Positions 29,536 to 37,729 of a stretch of 64,000 nt of DNA are shown one piece after another. The stretch is from NCBI GenBank assembly GCA_046350555.1, contig JAXMAF010000012.1:124001-188000 (forward strand), given 5' to 3'. The DNA comes from JAXMAF01 sp046350555. GTDB lineage: Bacteria; Planctomycetota; Phycisphaerae; Phycisphaerales; SM1A02. Each line of letters begins with the position of its first letter. Position 1 is the first letter of the stretch. The translations under genes and the position numbers were made by a program. Under the pieces are notes generated by a model that saw nothing but the letters and a program-made list of their open reading frames with translations, ran no database searches and was not told the DNA's origin.

Positions 29536-30678
29536 TCACCCCTCGTACTTCTCCACGTTGTTTCCATCTCGCGTCAACAGCCGCATCAATCGCGGATGCA
29601 CAAAGAGCTTCTCTCGCCCGACCTCGCGCTCCTCCAGGACGCCGATTGCCACGAGCGCCTTGAGATACCGCGAGGCGGCGCGTCGCTCCGCGATCTTGTG
29701 TTCCACGAGGTTCGTGATGCGGCAGTACGGTTGCTCGAAGATCGCGTCGACCAGTTCTCGCGTGTAGATGCGCGGAAGCCGGGCCTTGACGTGGGCGGTC
29801 GTGCTCGAGACGAGATCGCGGATGGCGGCGATCTTCGCCGTGGTCCATGTCGCTGTCTCCTCGATGCCTTGCAGCATCCACAGAAGCCACGGTTCCCATG
29901 CGTCATCGCGCGTCACGCCCAGCAGCAAGGCGTAGTAGTCCGACTTGTTGGCGATGATGAAACGACTCAGGTACAGGATCGGCTGGCCGAGCAGGCCTTG
30001 CTCGACGAGATACAGGCTGTTCAGGATGCGACCGGTGCGACCGTTGCCATCGGTGAACGGGTGGATCGCCTCGAACTGGTAGTGGCCGGCGGCCATTCTG
30101 ATCAATGGGTCGAGCTCGATCTCGTTGTGCAGGAAGCGCTCCCAGTTCGCAAGCAGGTCGCGCAGGCGCGGCTCGCCGTCGGGCGGTGTGTATGTCACGG
30201 CGCGGTTGCGGCTGTTGATGAGTGCCGTGCCCGGCACGGTTCGGACTCGCATCTCGACGTCCTTGATGCGCGTGCAGATCGCCTCGGCGACTCGCGTGGA
30301 CAGAGGACGAGCGCGCAGGGCGCGGGCTCCTTCCAGCAGCGCCGACCGGTGGCGCAGGGCCTCGCGGGTCGCCGGATCTGCGGCGCCGTCCCCTTGCATG
30401 TGCTGGAAGAGCCGATCGGCGGTCGTGACGATGTTCTCGATCTCGGAGCTCGCCTGTGCTTCCAGCAGCGGCAACGTGTTGATGAGAATCGTCTGGTTCG
30501 GGATGAGCTCGGCCGCCTGCCGAAGCTCCGCCAAGGCGGCGCGTGCCGTGATGCAGCGCTTCAGGACGATCTTGGTTTCAAGCTCCACGGGTGGCGGAAG
30601 CGTCCCAAGTTCGTTATATGGACGGTCTGGCACCCAGCGAGTCCCAGTCACGGTACCGAAATCACGTTTTTGTGACAC
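29536..30678 (-). CDS. Fic family protein (AMPylase) with winged-helix C terminus
   Basis: The best start is GTG 30678 ('VSQKRDFGTVTGTRWVPDRP'); an in-frame ATG at 30753 is also possible. The N-terminal helix carries the inhibitory motif 'SSEIENI'. The Fic core reads 'FEAIHPFTDGNGRTGRILNS', with all catalytic residues (H, D/N, R). The C terminus ('ITNLVEHKIAERRAASRYLK') is a winged helix, seen in Fic/DUF4172-type proteins that may bind DNA. The full motif suggests an active, self-inhibited nucleotidyltransferase that modifies a protein target. Palindromic TGTCAC sites lie across its start, suggesting autoregulation. Confidence 0.92.
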   Translation of the reverse strand: MSQKRDFGTVTGTRWVPDRPYNELGTLPPPVELETKIVLKRCITARAALAELRQAAELIPNQTILINTLPLLEAQASSEIENIVTTADRLFQHMQGDGAADPATREALRHRSALLEGARALRARPLSTRVAEAICTRIKDVEMRVRTVPGTALINSRNRAVTYTPPDGEPRLRDLLANWERFLHNEIELDPLIRMAAGHYQFEAIHPFTDGNGRTGRILNSLYLVEQGLLGQPILYLSRFIIANKSDYYALLLGVTRDDAWEPWLLWMLQGIEETATWTTAKIAAIRDLVSSTTAHVKARLPRIYTRELVDAIFEQPYCRITNLVEHKIAERRAASRYLKALVAIGVLEEREVGREKLFVHPRLMRLLTRDGNNVEKYEG

Positions 30679-30749
30679 GTTTTGACCATATGTCACCGGT
30701 GGTGACACGTCAACAGGACATGTCACCAAATCGGCGATTTGGTGACACG
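30671..30749. promoter_or_regulatory. Cluster of TGTCAC/GTGACA sites between fic and SNF2 genes
   Basis: Five half-sites fall within 80 bases: GTGACAC at 30672, TGTCACC at 30691, GGTGACAC at 30701, TGTCACC at 30721 and GGTGACAC at 30741. They form one 15-bp palindrome (GTCACCGGTGGTGAC) and one perfect 12-bp inverted repeat with a 3-base centre (30721-30747). The site lies between divergent genes, which fits an operator for both, perhaps read by the Fic winged helix. Confidence 0.55.
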
Positions 30750-30806
30750 ACAAGCGACTTCGGACTCACGCCCGTCCAGCTCTCGCCTTGGAAGCCGGGA
30801 TCCCAC

Positions 30807-33644
30807 ATGCCCACCGCCCAACTCGTCCAGCCAAAGGCGACCAAGCCGCAGCGATCGACGTCTTCGGAGCGGGAGACGACGCGCCGAAAGCCTCGCCGCC
30901 GCACGAAATCCATCCCGCCCAAGCTCGACCGCCACGCCGCCCCTGCCGACATGACCCTCGAGCAGTGGCAGGCCGGACTTCGCCGGCAGTTCGGCCGCGA
31001 GCAGGCGTTCGAGCTCGCCAACCTCGGCGTCGATCCGATCTTCTCCGAGTTCCGCGTGGTGAACCCGGCATCGGGCGGGGCGTACCGCGTGGTCATCCGG
31101 GGATCGCGCCTCGGCGAGAACTCGTGTACCTGTCCCGATTTCGCGACCAACGCCCTCGGCACGTGCAAGCACATCGAGGTCACGCTTGGGCGGCTCGAGC
31201 GTCGGCGCGGCGCGAAGGCGGCGCTCGAGCGCGGTCATCAGCCTCCGTTCAACGAGATCGTCCTGCGCCACGGCGCTCGTCGCGATGTCGTCTTCCGTCC
31301 CGGGACCGAATGCCCCAGGGCCCTTCGCGCGCTCGCCGCGAACTTCTTCGATGACGCCGGCGTCCTGCGCGAAGGCCGCCACGCGGACCTGGAGCGATTC
31401 CTCGCCGAGGCCGAGCGACGCGGTCATCGCGTGCGCGTCGGCGACGATGCGCTGGGCTTCGTCGCCGAGGTGCGCGACGCCGAGTCGCGCCGCACGCGCA
31501 TCAGGCAGGCCTTCCCGCGCGGCGTGCGCACGCCGGCGCTGCGCAGGCTGGTGCGCACGACGCTCTACGAGTATCAGTGCGAAGGCGCCCTCTTCGCGGC
31601 GACCGCCGGACGCTGCCTCATCGGCGACGAGATGGGCCTCGGCAAGACCGTGCAGGCGATCGCCGCGACGGAGATCATGGCGAAGCACCTGGGCGTCGAG
31701 CGCGTGCTCGTGGTGTGCCCCACCTCGCTGAAGCACCAGTGGGCGCGCGAGATCGCCAGGTTCACGACGCGCACCGCGACGGTGATCGGCGGCGGCCGCG
31801 GGCGCCGCCGCGAGCGATTCGCCGAAGCGAGCTTCTTCAAGCTCACCAACTACGACACGATCCACAACGACCTCGACCTCATCGCCGCGTGGTCGCCCGA
31901 CCTGGTCATCCTCGACGAGGCCCAGCGCATCAAGAACTGGTCGACGCGCGCAGCCCGCAGCGTGAAGCGCATCGTCTCGCCATACGCGATCGTGCTGACG
32001 GGCACGCCGCTCGAGAACCGGCTCGAGGAGCTGGTCTCGATCGTCGACTTCGTCGATCGCCACCGGCTGGGGCCGACGTACCGCCTGCTCGCCAATCACC
32101 AGATCCGCGACCCGGACTCCGGACGCGTCGTCGGCTATCGCGGACTCGATGCGATCGGCCGAACGCTGGCGCCGATCCTGATCCGCCGGCGCAAGAAGGA
32201 CGTCGCGCTCCAGCTTCCCGAACGCATCGACAAGACCTGGTTCGTGCCCATGACCCCGGAGCAGGTCGGGCTTCATCAGGAGAACGCCGAAATCGTCGCC
32301 AAGATCGCGGCGCGCTGGCGGCGCTTCCATTTCCTGTCGGAAGCCGATCGACGCCGACTTCTGGTCGCGCTCCAGAACATGCGGATGAGCTGCGACAGCT
32401 CGTACCTGCTCGACCAGTCGAGCGAGCACGGCACGAAGCCGGAAGAACTGGCGACGCTGCTGGAGGAGATCCTCGAGGATCGCGACGCGAAGGTGGTCGT
32501 CTTCAGTCAATGGGTGCGCATGCACGAGCTCCTGATCCGCCGGCTCGCCGCGCGCCGCATCGAGCACGTCTTCTTCCACGGCGGCGTGACGAACGAGCAA
32601 CGCGCCGGGCTGGTCGACCGCTTCCGCGCCGACCCGGCATGCCGCGTCTTCCTCTCCACCGATGCCGGCGGCGTGGGGCTCAACCTCCAGCATGCGTCGG
32701 TGGTCGTGAACATGGACCTGCCGTGGAATCCGGCGATCCTCGAGCAGCGCATCGGGCGCGTCCATCGACTCGGCCAGTCGCGCCCGGTGCAGGTGTTCAA
32801 TTTCGTCTCGAAGGGCGGGATCGAGGAGGGCATGCTCGATCTGCTCAAGTTCAAGAAATCGCTCTTCACAGGCGCGCTGGACGGCGAGTCGAGCGAGGTG
32901 TTCCTCGGCGGCTCGTCGCTCAGCCGGTTCATGCAGACTGTCGAGAAGGCGACGGCGGGAATCGCGGTGGGGGTGGAGGAGGACGAGGGCGACGAGGAGG
33001 CCGAGTCGAGCGAGGCTGCTGCGTCGATCGATGGTGCGGTCGCGGGTGACATTTCGAATCGGACCAACGAATCCGCCACGTCGGGCGCGGCGAGCACAAT
33101 CGAGACGACCGGAGACGGCGCCACGTGGGCGCCGTCGAGCTTCCACGAGGAGGACGACTTTGCGCCAGCGACGCAGCCACAGGCCGCGGCATCATCCGTT
33201 GTGTCCGACGGGGTCATCCATCGTCACGATCGACCGGAGCAATCGCCTGCCGAAGGCAGCGCTGCGACGTCGGGGTCGACGCCGTCCGACTCGACGCCAT
33301 CCGCCGGCGACGATCCCGCGCGCCTGCCGACCGGAATGCCCGTGCGCGCCGCCATGGCGCCAACGGCGCCGCCATCATCCGCGACCTCGTCCGCCGTCCA
33401 CGCCGACCTTGCGTCGTTGCTCCAGCAAGGTCTGGTGCTGCTCGCACCGCTGATTGCGCCGTCGGAGGGGGCGGTCGGCGGCGACCCATCGGCTTCGACG
33501 TCGCCGACCGCCGCGCGCGTCGTCCGGCGAGACCCCACGACCGGCGAGTCGTACCTGCACCTTCCCGTCCCGAAGTCCGAGGTGCTCGAGACGATGATCG
33601 CTGCGGCGACGAGGTTGTTGGAGCGGATGCGCGGAGGTGGGTGA
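30807..33644 (+). CDS. SNF2-family helicase with SWIM zinc finger
   Basis: The 945 residues run from ATG 30807. After a basic head there is a SWIM finger ('CTCPDFATNALGTCKHIEV'), then the SNF2 core: 'DEMGLGKT', 'VVCPTSLKHQWAREI', 'VILDEAQRIKNW', 'VLTGTPLENRLEEL', and the second half 'VVFSQWVRMHELLIRRL', 'FLSTDAGGVGLNLQHASVVV' and 'QRIGRVHRLGQ'. The last 230 residues are acidic and Ser/Thr/Ala-rich, ending in a helix ('EVLETMIAAATRLLERMR'). Such proteins remodel or translocate on DNA. A hairpin follows the stop. It lies divergent from fic in an accessory stretch, so a role in defence is possible but unproven. Confidence 0.9.
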   Translation: MPTAQLVQPKATKPQRSTSSERETTRRKPRRRTKSIPPKLDRHAAPADMTLEQWQAGLRRQFGREQAFELANLGVDPIFSEFRVVNPASGGAYRVVIRGSRLGENSCTCPDFATNALGTCKHIEVTLGRLERRRGAKAALERGHQPPFNEIVLRHGARRDVVFRPGTECPRALRALAANFFDDAGVLREGRHADLERFLAEAERRGHRVRVGDDALGFVAEVRDAESRRTRIRQAFPRGVRTPALRRLVRTTLYEYQCEGALFAATAGRCLIGDEMGLGKTVQAIAATEIMAKHLGVERVLVVCPTSLKHQWAREIARFTTRTATVIGGGRGRRRERFAEASFFKLTNYDTIHNDLDLIAAWSPDLVILDEAQRIKNWSTRAARSVKRIVSPYAIVLTGTPLENRLEELVSIVDFVDRHRLGPTYRLLANHQIRDPDSGRVVGYRGLDAIGRTLAPILIRRRKKDVALQLPERIDKTWFVPMTPEQVGLHQENAEIVAKIAARWRRFHFLSEADRRRLLVALQNMRMSCDSSYLLDQSSEHGTKPEELATLLEEILEDRDAKVVVFSQWVRMHELLIRRLAARRIEHVFFHGGVTNEQRAGLVDRFRADPACRVFLSTDAGGVGLNLQHASVVVNMDLPWNPAILEQRIGRVHRLGQSRPVQVFNFVSKGGIEEGMLDLLKFKKSLFTGALDGESSEVFLGGSSLSRFMQTVEKATAGIAVGVEEDEGDEEAESSEAAASIDGAVAGDISNRTNESATSGAASTIETTGDGATWAPSSFHEEDDFAPATQPQAAASSVVSDGVIHRHDRPEQSPAEGSAATSGSTPSDSTPSAGDDPARLPTGMPVRAAMAPTAPPSSATSSAVHADLASLLQQGLVLLAPLIAPSEGAVGGDPSASTSPTAARVVRRDPTTGESYLHLPVPKSEVLETMIAAATRLLERMRGGG

Positions 33645-33699
33645 GGTTGGTGCGACTCGTCGTTGGGTCGACCGCTCTTCATCTCGTTCGAAGCGTCGG

Positions 33700-33731
33700 C
33701 CATCTCGCCGGCGGGTTTGCCGGCGAGATGG
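33700..33731 (+). terminator. Hairpin after SNF2 gene
   Basis: A perfect 13-bp stem (CCATCTCGCCGGC and its complement) with a 6-base loop GGGTTT lies 56 bases beyond the stop. There is no T tract. Confidence 0.6.
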
Positions 33732-33885
33732 TCGGTTGCTCTTGCGGAGCTCGCCGTCGACCAACACGCGACGACACTCCGGATGCCGGTCGTCGCGAGA
33801 CGACGGCTCGACCATCTGGCGAACGAACTCCGGAGGTTGAACACGACCACCGGAACCGACCGGCGCGTCCCACGCGAATGTCCCT

Positions 33886-34230
33886 TCAACACCCACCACC
33901 CCACCCCGCCAGCACGATTGCGAGATCTCCGCCACCGACGATGCCGTCGCCGTCGAGGTCGGCGCCGGAGTCGGCGAGCGCGAACGCGGCCATCACCATG
34001 CCGAGGTCGGCGGCGTTGACGCGGCCGTCGCCGTTGACGTCGCCCGGTATCGGTGGGTTCGAGATCGACAGGTCGAAGATCGACACCTTCGACTTGCCTG
34101 GATCGCCGACCGCGATCAAGTTGCCATCGAGCGCGACGGCCATCGCATGGCCGAACTGGTCGGCGGCGTGTCCACCCGGCGGCAGGAGCTTCGCCTGTGG
34201 GCCTTCGCCGATCGCCCGACGCGCGCGATC
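33886..34230 (-). pseudogene. Remnant of FG-GAP/dockerin exported protein
   Basis: The frame reads 'QAKLLPPGGHAADQFGHAMA', 'VALDGNLIAVGDPGKSKVSI', then the dockerin-like pair 'DVNGDGRVNAADLGMVMAAF' and 'DLDGDGIVGGGDLAIVLAGW'. The first part resembles one FG-GAP/integrin-type propeller blade, of which a whole gene would carry seven. No signal peptide or start is visible, and the upstream sequence becomes another gene on the opposite strand. This is the 3' end of a lost gene. Confidence 0.6.
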
Positions 34231-34254
34231 CGCGGCGTCCGGCTGGAGGACATC

Positions 34255-34692
34255 ATGGTGAACGCACGCAGGCGGTGCTTTGCCCTTCCTGGGGCTTGGA
34301 TGTTGGTTGGTTCAGTGGCGGGCACGTCGATGGTGGCGTGCGGCGACGCGAACGCGGCAATGACGCGGACTCGATCGGACTCGGTGGTTGTCGCGACACC
34401 CGCCGAATCGAAACTGGGCGACGGGCCCGAGTTCATCGAGCGAATCCGGGCAGTCCCCCGTGCGTCAATCCATGCCCCGGCGCTCGAATCGCTGCGCCGC
34501 CGCACGTCGACGGTGACGCGGATCGCCATCGCGATCGAGCCCGACCGTGAGGTCGCTGTCAACTTCCTGTCAGTCGACCGGTGACGCCGGATGGCGGCAT
34601 GAGCACGGGCCTGCTCGGCTGCATCGGCCTCCAGCCGGTTCCGCTGCTCGGCGACTGCAACCTCGATGGATGCGTCGACAGCGCCGACCTGA
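34255..34692 (+). pseudogene. Lipoprotein-like dockerin gene truncated by a hairpin element
   Basis: ATG 34255 gives a signal with a lipobox ('LVGSVAGTSMVAC'), then about 80 residues of unknown type to TGA 34584. After a frameshift the reading continues as 'GLQPVPLLGDCNLDGCVDSA', the first calcium loop of a dockerin-like module, and is cut at about 34692 where the truncated hairpin element begins. The second loop is missing. The lipid signal makes a secreted origin likely. Confidence 0.5.
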
Positions 34693-34764
34693 CCCAATCC
34701 CGCCGTGAGACGCCGCAGTGGGCAAGGGGTCGAACACATGGAGGTCTACTGGAATCCGTATCAC
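34692..34764 (-). repeat. Dispersed hairpin element, truncated copy H
   Basis: On the minus strand it reads from 'TGATACGGATTCCAGTAGAC' but ends after 'CTCACGGCGGGATTGGGT', lacking the distal arm. Its TGA is the stop codon of the minus-strand gene upstream of it. Its broken end joins a dockerin coding sequence. Confidence 0.85.
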
Positions 34765-35633
34765 TCCACCGGCACCGCGGTCACGTCGACCGCGAGGACT
34801 CCGTCCCACAGCGACTTGGGATTGAGCGAGATCATGGAGTAGTAGGGCGGGGGGAACGCGCTCGTCACCTGGTAGTCCGATGGCCCCAGGTACTTCGACT
34901 CCATGGTTCCCCACACGCCCTGGGTGCCGTTGGCGGCCCACTTCTGGCGCACGACCACAACCCGCGATTCGCCGGCGGGGATGACGATGTTCGCGGGCCC
35001 CAGGTCGAACCGGAACTCGTACGTCGGCTGGACTCCAAGGGGCGGGAAGTCGATCGTGAAGCCCCACGGCTGGATGTCGGGCTCGCCAAGCACGACTTGC
35101 GCGACGGTGCCGGCGCACGAATTCTGTCCCGCCTCGACAAGGTCGTTCCAGACCATCACGTCGAAGTACGTCAGGGCGCTGGGATCGCCCGAGGTCGACG
35201 CCCGACCGTTGATGACGCGCCATTCCTCGAGTCGGACGTTCGTGTCCGCCGGTGCGGTGAGAATGACCGGTGTGACGATCTGCGACACGCACGGGTGAGA
35301 GGGTTCGATGGGGCCGCCGTTGTTGAACGAGTAGTTTCCGTTGGTCCATACCGGCGTGGGGCCGGCCGTGTGACGCAGGCAGATGACGCTTGTGTCCACC
35401 GCTCCCCACGCGCCCAGCAGCAGGCCCAAATCAGAGCCGTTCGTCGTCCCATCGGCGTTGAGGTCAGCGCCGGGGCCGTTCCAGGCGGCCAGCATGATGC
35501 CGAGGTCGCCACCGTCGACCACGTTGTCGCCGTTGAGGTCCGCGGGTTCGCACGTGACCGCGCCCGCTTCCCATGCGATCGCCGATGAACCGAGGACCGC
35601 CGCGCACCAAATCAAGCTGCTCGCGATGTGCAT
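34761..35633 (-). CDS. Secreted protein with N-terminal dockerin-like module
   Basis: ATG 35633 follows GGAGG at 6 bases and gives a signal ('MHIASSLIWCAAVLGSSAIA'). Immediately after it come two dockerin-like loops ('DLNGDNVVDGGDLGIMLAAW', 'DLNADGTTNGSDLGLLLGAW'), a position opposite to the usual C-terminal one. The rest (about 200 residues) is a beta-rich domain with 'YSFNNGGPIEPSHPCVSQIV' and 'YEFRFDLGPANIVIPAGESR' that I do not recognise. The stop codon lies in the hairpin element. A palindrome (GTGCCTGTACAGGGCAC) lies 50 bases upstream. Confidence 0.8.
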   Translation of the reverse strand: MHIASSLIWCAAVLGSSAIAWEAGAVTCEPADLNGDNVVDGGDLGIMLAAWNGPGADLNADGTTNGSDLGLLLGAWGAVDTSVICLRHTAGPTPVWTNGNYSFNNGGPIEPSHPCVSQIVTPVILTAPADTNVRLEEWRVINGRASTSGDPSALTYFDVMVWNDLVEAGQNSCAGTVAQVVLGEPDIQPWGFTIDFPPLGVQPTYEFRFDLGPANIVIPAGESRVVVVRQKWAANGTQGVWGTMESKYLGPSDYQVTSAFPPPYYSMISLNPKSLWDGVLAVDVTAVPVE

Positions 35634-35639
35634 GTTGCC

Positions 35640-36044
35640 TCCGGGAAGGTTGAAAGATCCGTGACCAGCGTAACCCGCGGGGGTTGTGCCTGTACAGGGC
35701 ACGACGGGACCGGCACAGCGTCCGCGAAGTCGTTTGTCATGCATTCGGGTCGTCGAGATCGTCGTTGTCCCCATCAACCTACCCGCGGTGGCGCCAAGAC
35801 ACCGGCGAGCCGGTGCGCTCGAACGACCGATCGGTGGCGATCGTCAGCTCGATGTGCTCCCTCCGAACAGCATCGTCAGCGCGGCGCTCACCACCGGTGT
35901 TGCTCTGGACACCGTGCCTCCTAGGAGCTTGCGTCACAGCCCAGATCCGTGACCGTCTTGTCCGCGCCGTGGGTCGATTCCCTCGCGACTGCGGCGTCGA
36001 CCCGATCGGGGACTCCTCGCGGCGCTGCGGCGACCGCTTCGGGA
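35640..36044. other. Non-coding or decayed stretch next to IS debris
   Basis: There is no convincing gene. It holds the ribosome site of the minus-strand dockerin gene, a 17-bp near-palindrome at about 35685-35703, and sequence that may be the end of the transposase element that follows. Confidence 0.4.
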
Positions 36045-36440
36045 TCACACCGCCATCGTCGCCATCCGTCTCAGGTTCATCGCCATCGTCACGAGGTTCA
36101 GCTCGCCAGTCACCTTCCTCAATCCTCGCAGACTGAACTGCCTGAATCCCATCGCCTCCTTCAGCCATCCGATCGGTGGCTCCGCGAGGTGCTTCCTTTC
36201 CTTGTATCTCTTGCGTCCCTCCTCCGTCCTCAGCATGGCCGCCATCCGGCCGCCGCCCGAGTCGGATCCGGCGGCCGCCTCGACGCCTTGCCCTCCCGGC
36301 CCACGGCGAGACAGCCCGTCGTCCCCTCGCGGCGCTCCAGCGCACCAGTTGCTCGCGAGAAGCCGGCGTCGGCCAGCACCGTCTTCACGATCGTCGTCGG
36401 CGATCCGTCGACGCCAACGCCCGCTCGGACCTCTCGATCA
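36045..36440 (-). pseudogene. IS1182-type transposase, C-terminal remnant
   Basis: Two frames read together give 'TTIVKTVLADAGFSRATGAL', a short garbled part, and 'RKRYKERKHLAEPPIGWLKE' followed by 'MGFRQFSLRGLRKVTGELNL'. This is the DDE transposase C terminus, where the final catalytic Glu lies in the 'AEPPIGWLKE' region. The N-terminal half is absent. The remnant cuts into a protein kinase gene, so it is the likely cause of that truncation. Confidence 0.75.
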
Positions 36441-36446
36441 TCGGGA

Positions 36447-37385
36447 TCAGCCGACGTCGGCCATGAAGGCGAACGTCCCGGCGCCGTGTTCGTCGCGACG
36501 CGGCGGCCGCGACAGGTCGATCGCCGCGGCAAGACCGAGATCGAGGACCTTCACCGTCCCATCGGGCCGCACCACGATGTTCGACGGTTTCAGGTCGCGG
36601 TGCGTGAAGCGCCGTTCGTGCAGGTGCGCGACGCCGTCGCACGCCTGAACCACGAGCGAGACGATGCCGGCCGTGTCGTCGCGCAGCGTCCGGGCGTGCG
36701 TCGTGATCGGCGTCGCGCCGCGCACGAGCTCCATCGCAAGCCAGGGAACCGCGGCGCGCCTCGAGCCGGCGCCGACGACTTCGACGCCGCCTCCGAAGAG
36801 CGTGGCGAGGTTGGCATGAGGGTCGATCGCGCGCAGGGCGGTCGTCTCGCGCAGGAATCGAGCGGTCGCCCGACGAAGGGCGGCGCGCTGGGCTTGAGCC
36901 GCGCGCTGGGCTTGAGCCTCGCGCTGCGCTTGAGCTGCGCGCTGCGCTTGACCCGCGCGCTTCGCTTGGGCGACCGCCACGGGCTCGAGCAGCTTCAGCG
37001 CAACCGTTCGGCCGCGAATCCCCTTGGCCTCGAAGACCGCGCCGAAGCCGCCGACTCCCAGGAGAATCCCGATGTCGAACGATCCGAAGCGGCGATGCTC
37101 CCACAGCCGCCACGGCTCGCGGACGACGAAGTGGGCGCGGACGAGCTCGATCACCGTCGCCGCGACGCCCTCGTCCGGGAGCCGAGCAAGCCTCGCCGAA
37201 CGCTCCTCGCACGGTTCAACCGGCTCGATCTCGTCGATGACCCGGAACGCACGCAGGAAGTCCTCGGCGGAGGGTTTGGCCGCCTCGGCCGCGTTCGTCC
37301 GGCGCTTCGTCGCCGTGCGCCGCTCGACGCCACGCGCGCTGGCGGCGCGCTTCCCACCTGCCACAGTACGACCCATTCTCGCCAT
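36447..37385 (-). pseudogene. Ser/Thr protein kinase truncated in the activation segment
   Basis: The protein has 312 residues. The glycine loop is 'LLGVGGFGAVFEAKG', the ATP-binding Lys is in 'VALKLLEP', the catalytic loop 'HRDLKPSNIVV' and the metal motif 'DLGLA' replaces DFG. It stops at 'GAGTFAFMADVG', exactly where family members continue with (S/A)PEQ. The C-lobe is lost to the adjoining transposase debris, so it is probably inactive. Between the Lys and the alpha-C Glu there is a six-residue repeat (AQAQRA-type) encoded by 18-bp units. The N terminus carries about 65 residues before the domain. Confidence 0.8.
36884..36967 (-). repeat. Five 18-bp tandem repeats inside kinase gene
   Basis: The units read GCGCGCTGGGCTTGAGCC on the plus strand with small changes, coding for Gln/Ala/Arg-rich hexapeptides in the kinase N-lobe. 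The array keeps frame. Confidence 0.8.
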
Positions 37386-37433
37386 CGGGTTTCATGCTCG
37401 TCGATGCGATGCGATCCCGCAACCGGCGTTAAC

Positions 37434-37611
37434 ACTACAGCGCCCCTTGGCTCCTGCTGCGACCGTCCGGAGCGGCATTTCCGCTGCGTCAGAGCTTGCG
37501 TTCGAGGCTTGATGGCTCACAGAGGAGCCACCGGCGCCTCGAACGCGGCGCTCTTCCTTGCGGGAAGCCACTCCGAGCGGTCTCGCGACGGAGCCAAGGG
37601 GCGCTTTAGTG
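37434..37611 (-). repeat. 178-bp MITE-like element, copy 2 (inverted)
   Basis: This is the reverse complement of copy 1 over its whole length, with only scattered differences. The terminal inverted repeats contain AGCGCCCCTTGGCTCC. The outer four bases differ between ends (CACTACAG and CACTAAAG). I see no target duplication. It separates the truncated kinase from the orphan antitoxin. Confidence 0.85.
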
Positions 37612-37648
37612 CTAGGACGAGGGTGCCTCGCCGTCGCAGCGAGACCTT

Positions 37649-37725
37649 CACATCATGTGAAGATCATCGGTTCGGCATCGTGAAACCGCGATGTGGACGC
37701 ATCAAACTGGTTGAACTGGTTGATA
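37649..37725. promoter_or_regulatory. Candidate operator upstream of Phd-type antitoxin
   Basis: Two inverted repeats precede the gene: TTCACATCATGTGAA (about 37649-37663) and ATCAA..TTGAT spanning a doubled CTGGTTGA (about 37701-37725). Phd/YefM antitoxins bind such palindromes to repress their own operon. Confidence 0.4.
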
Positions 37726-37729
37726 CATC

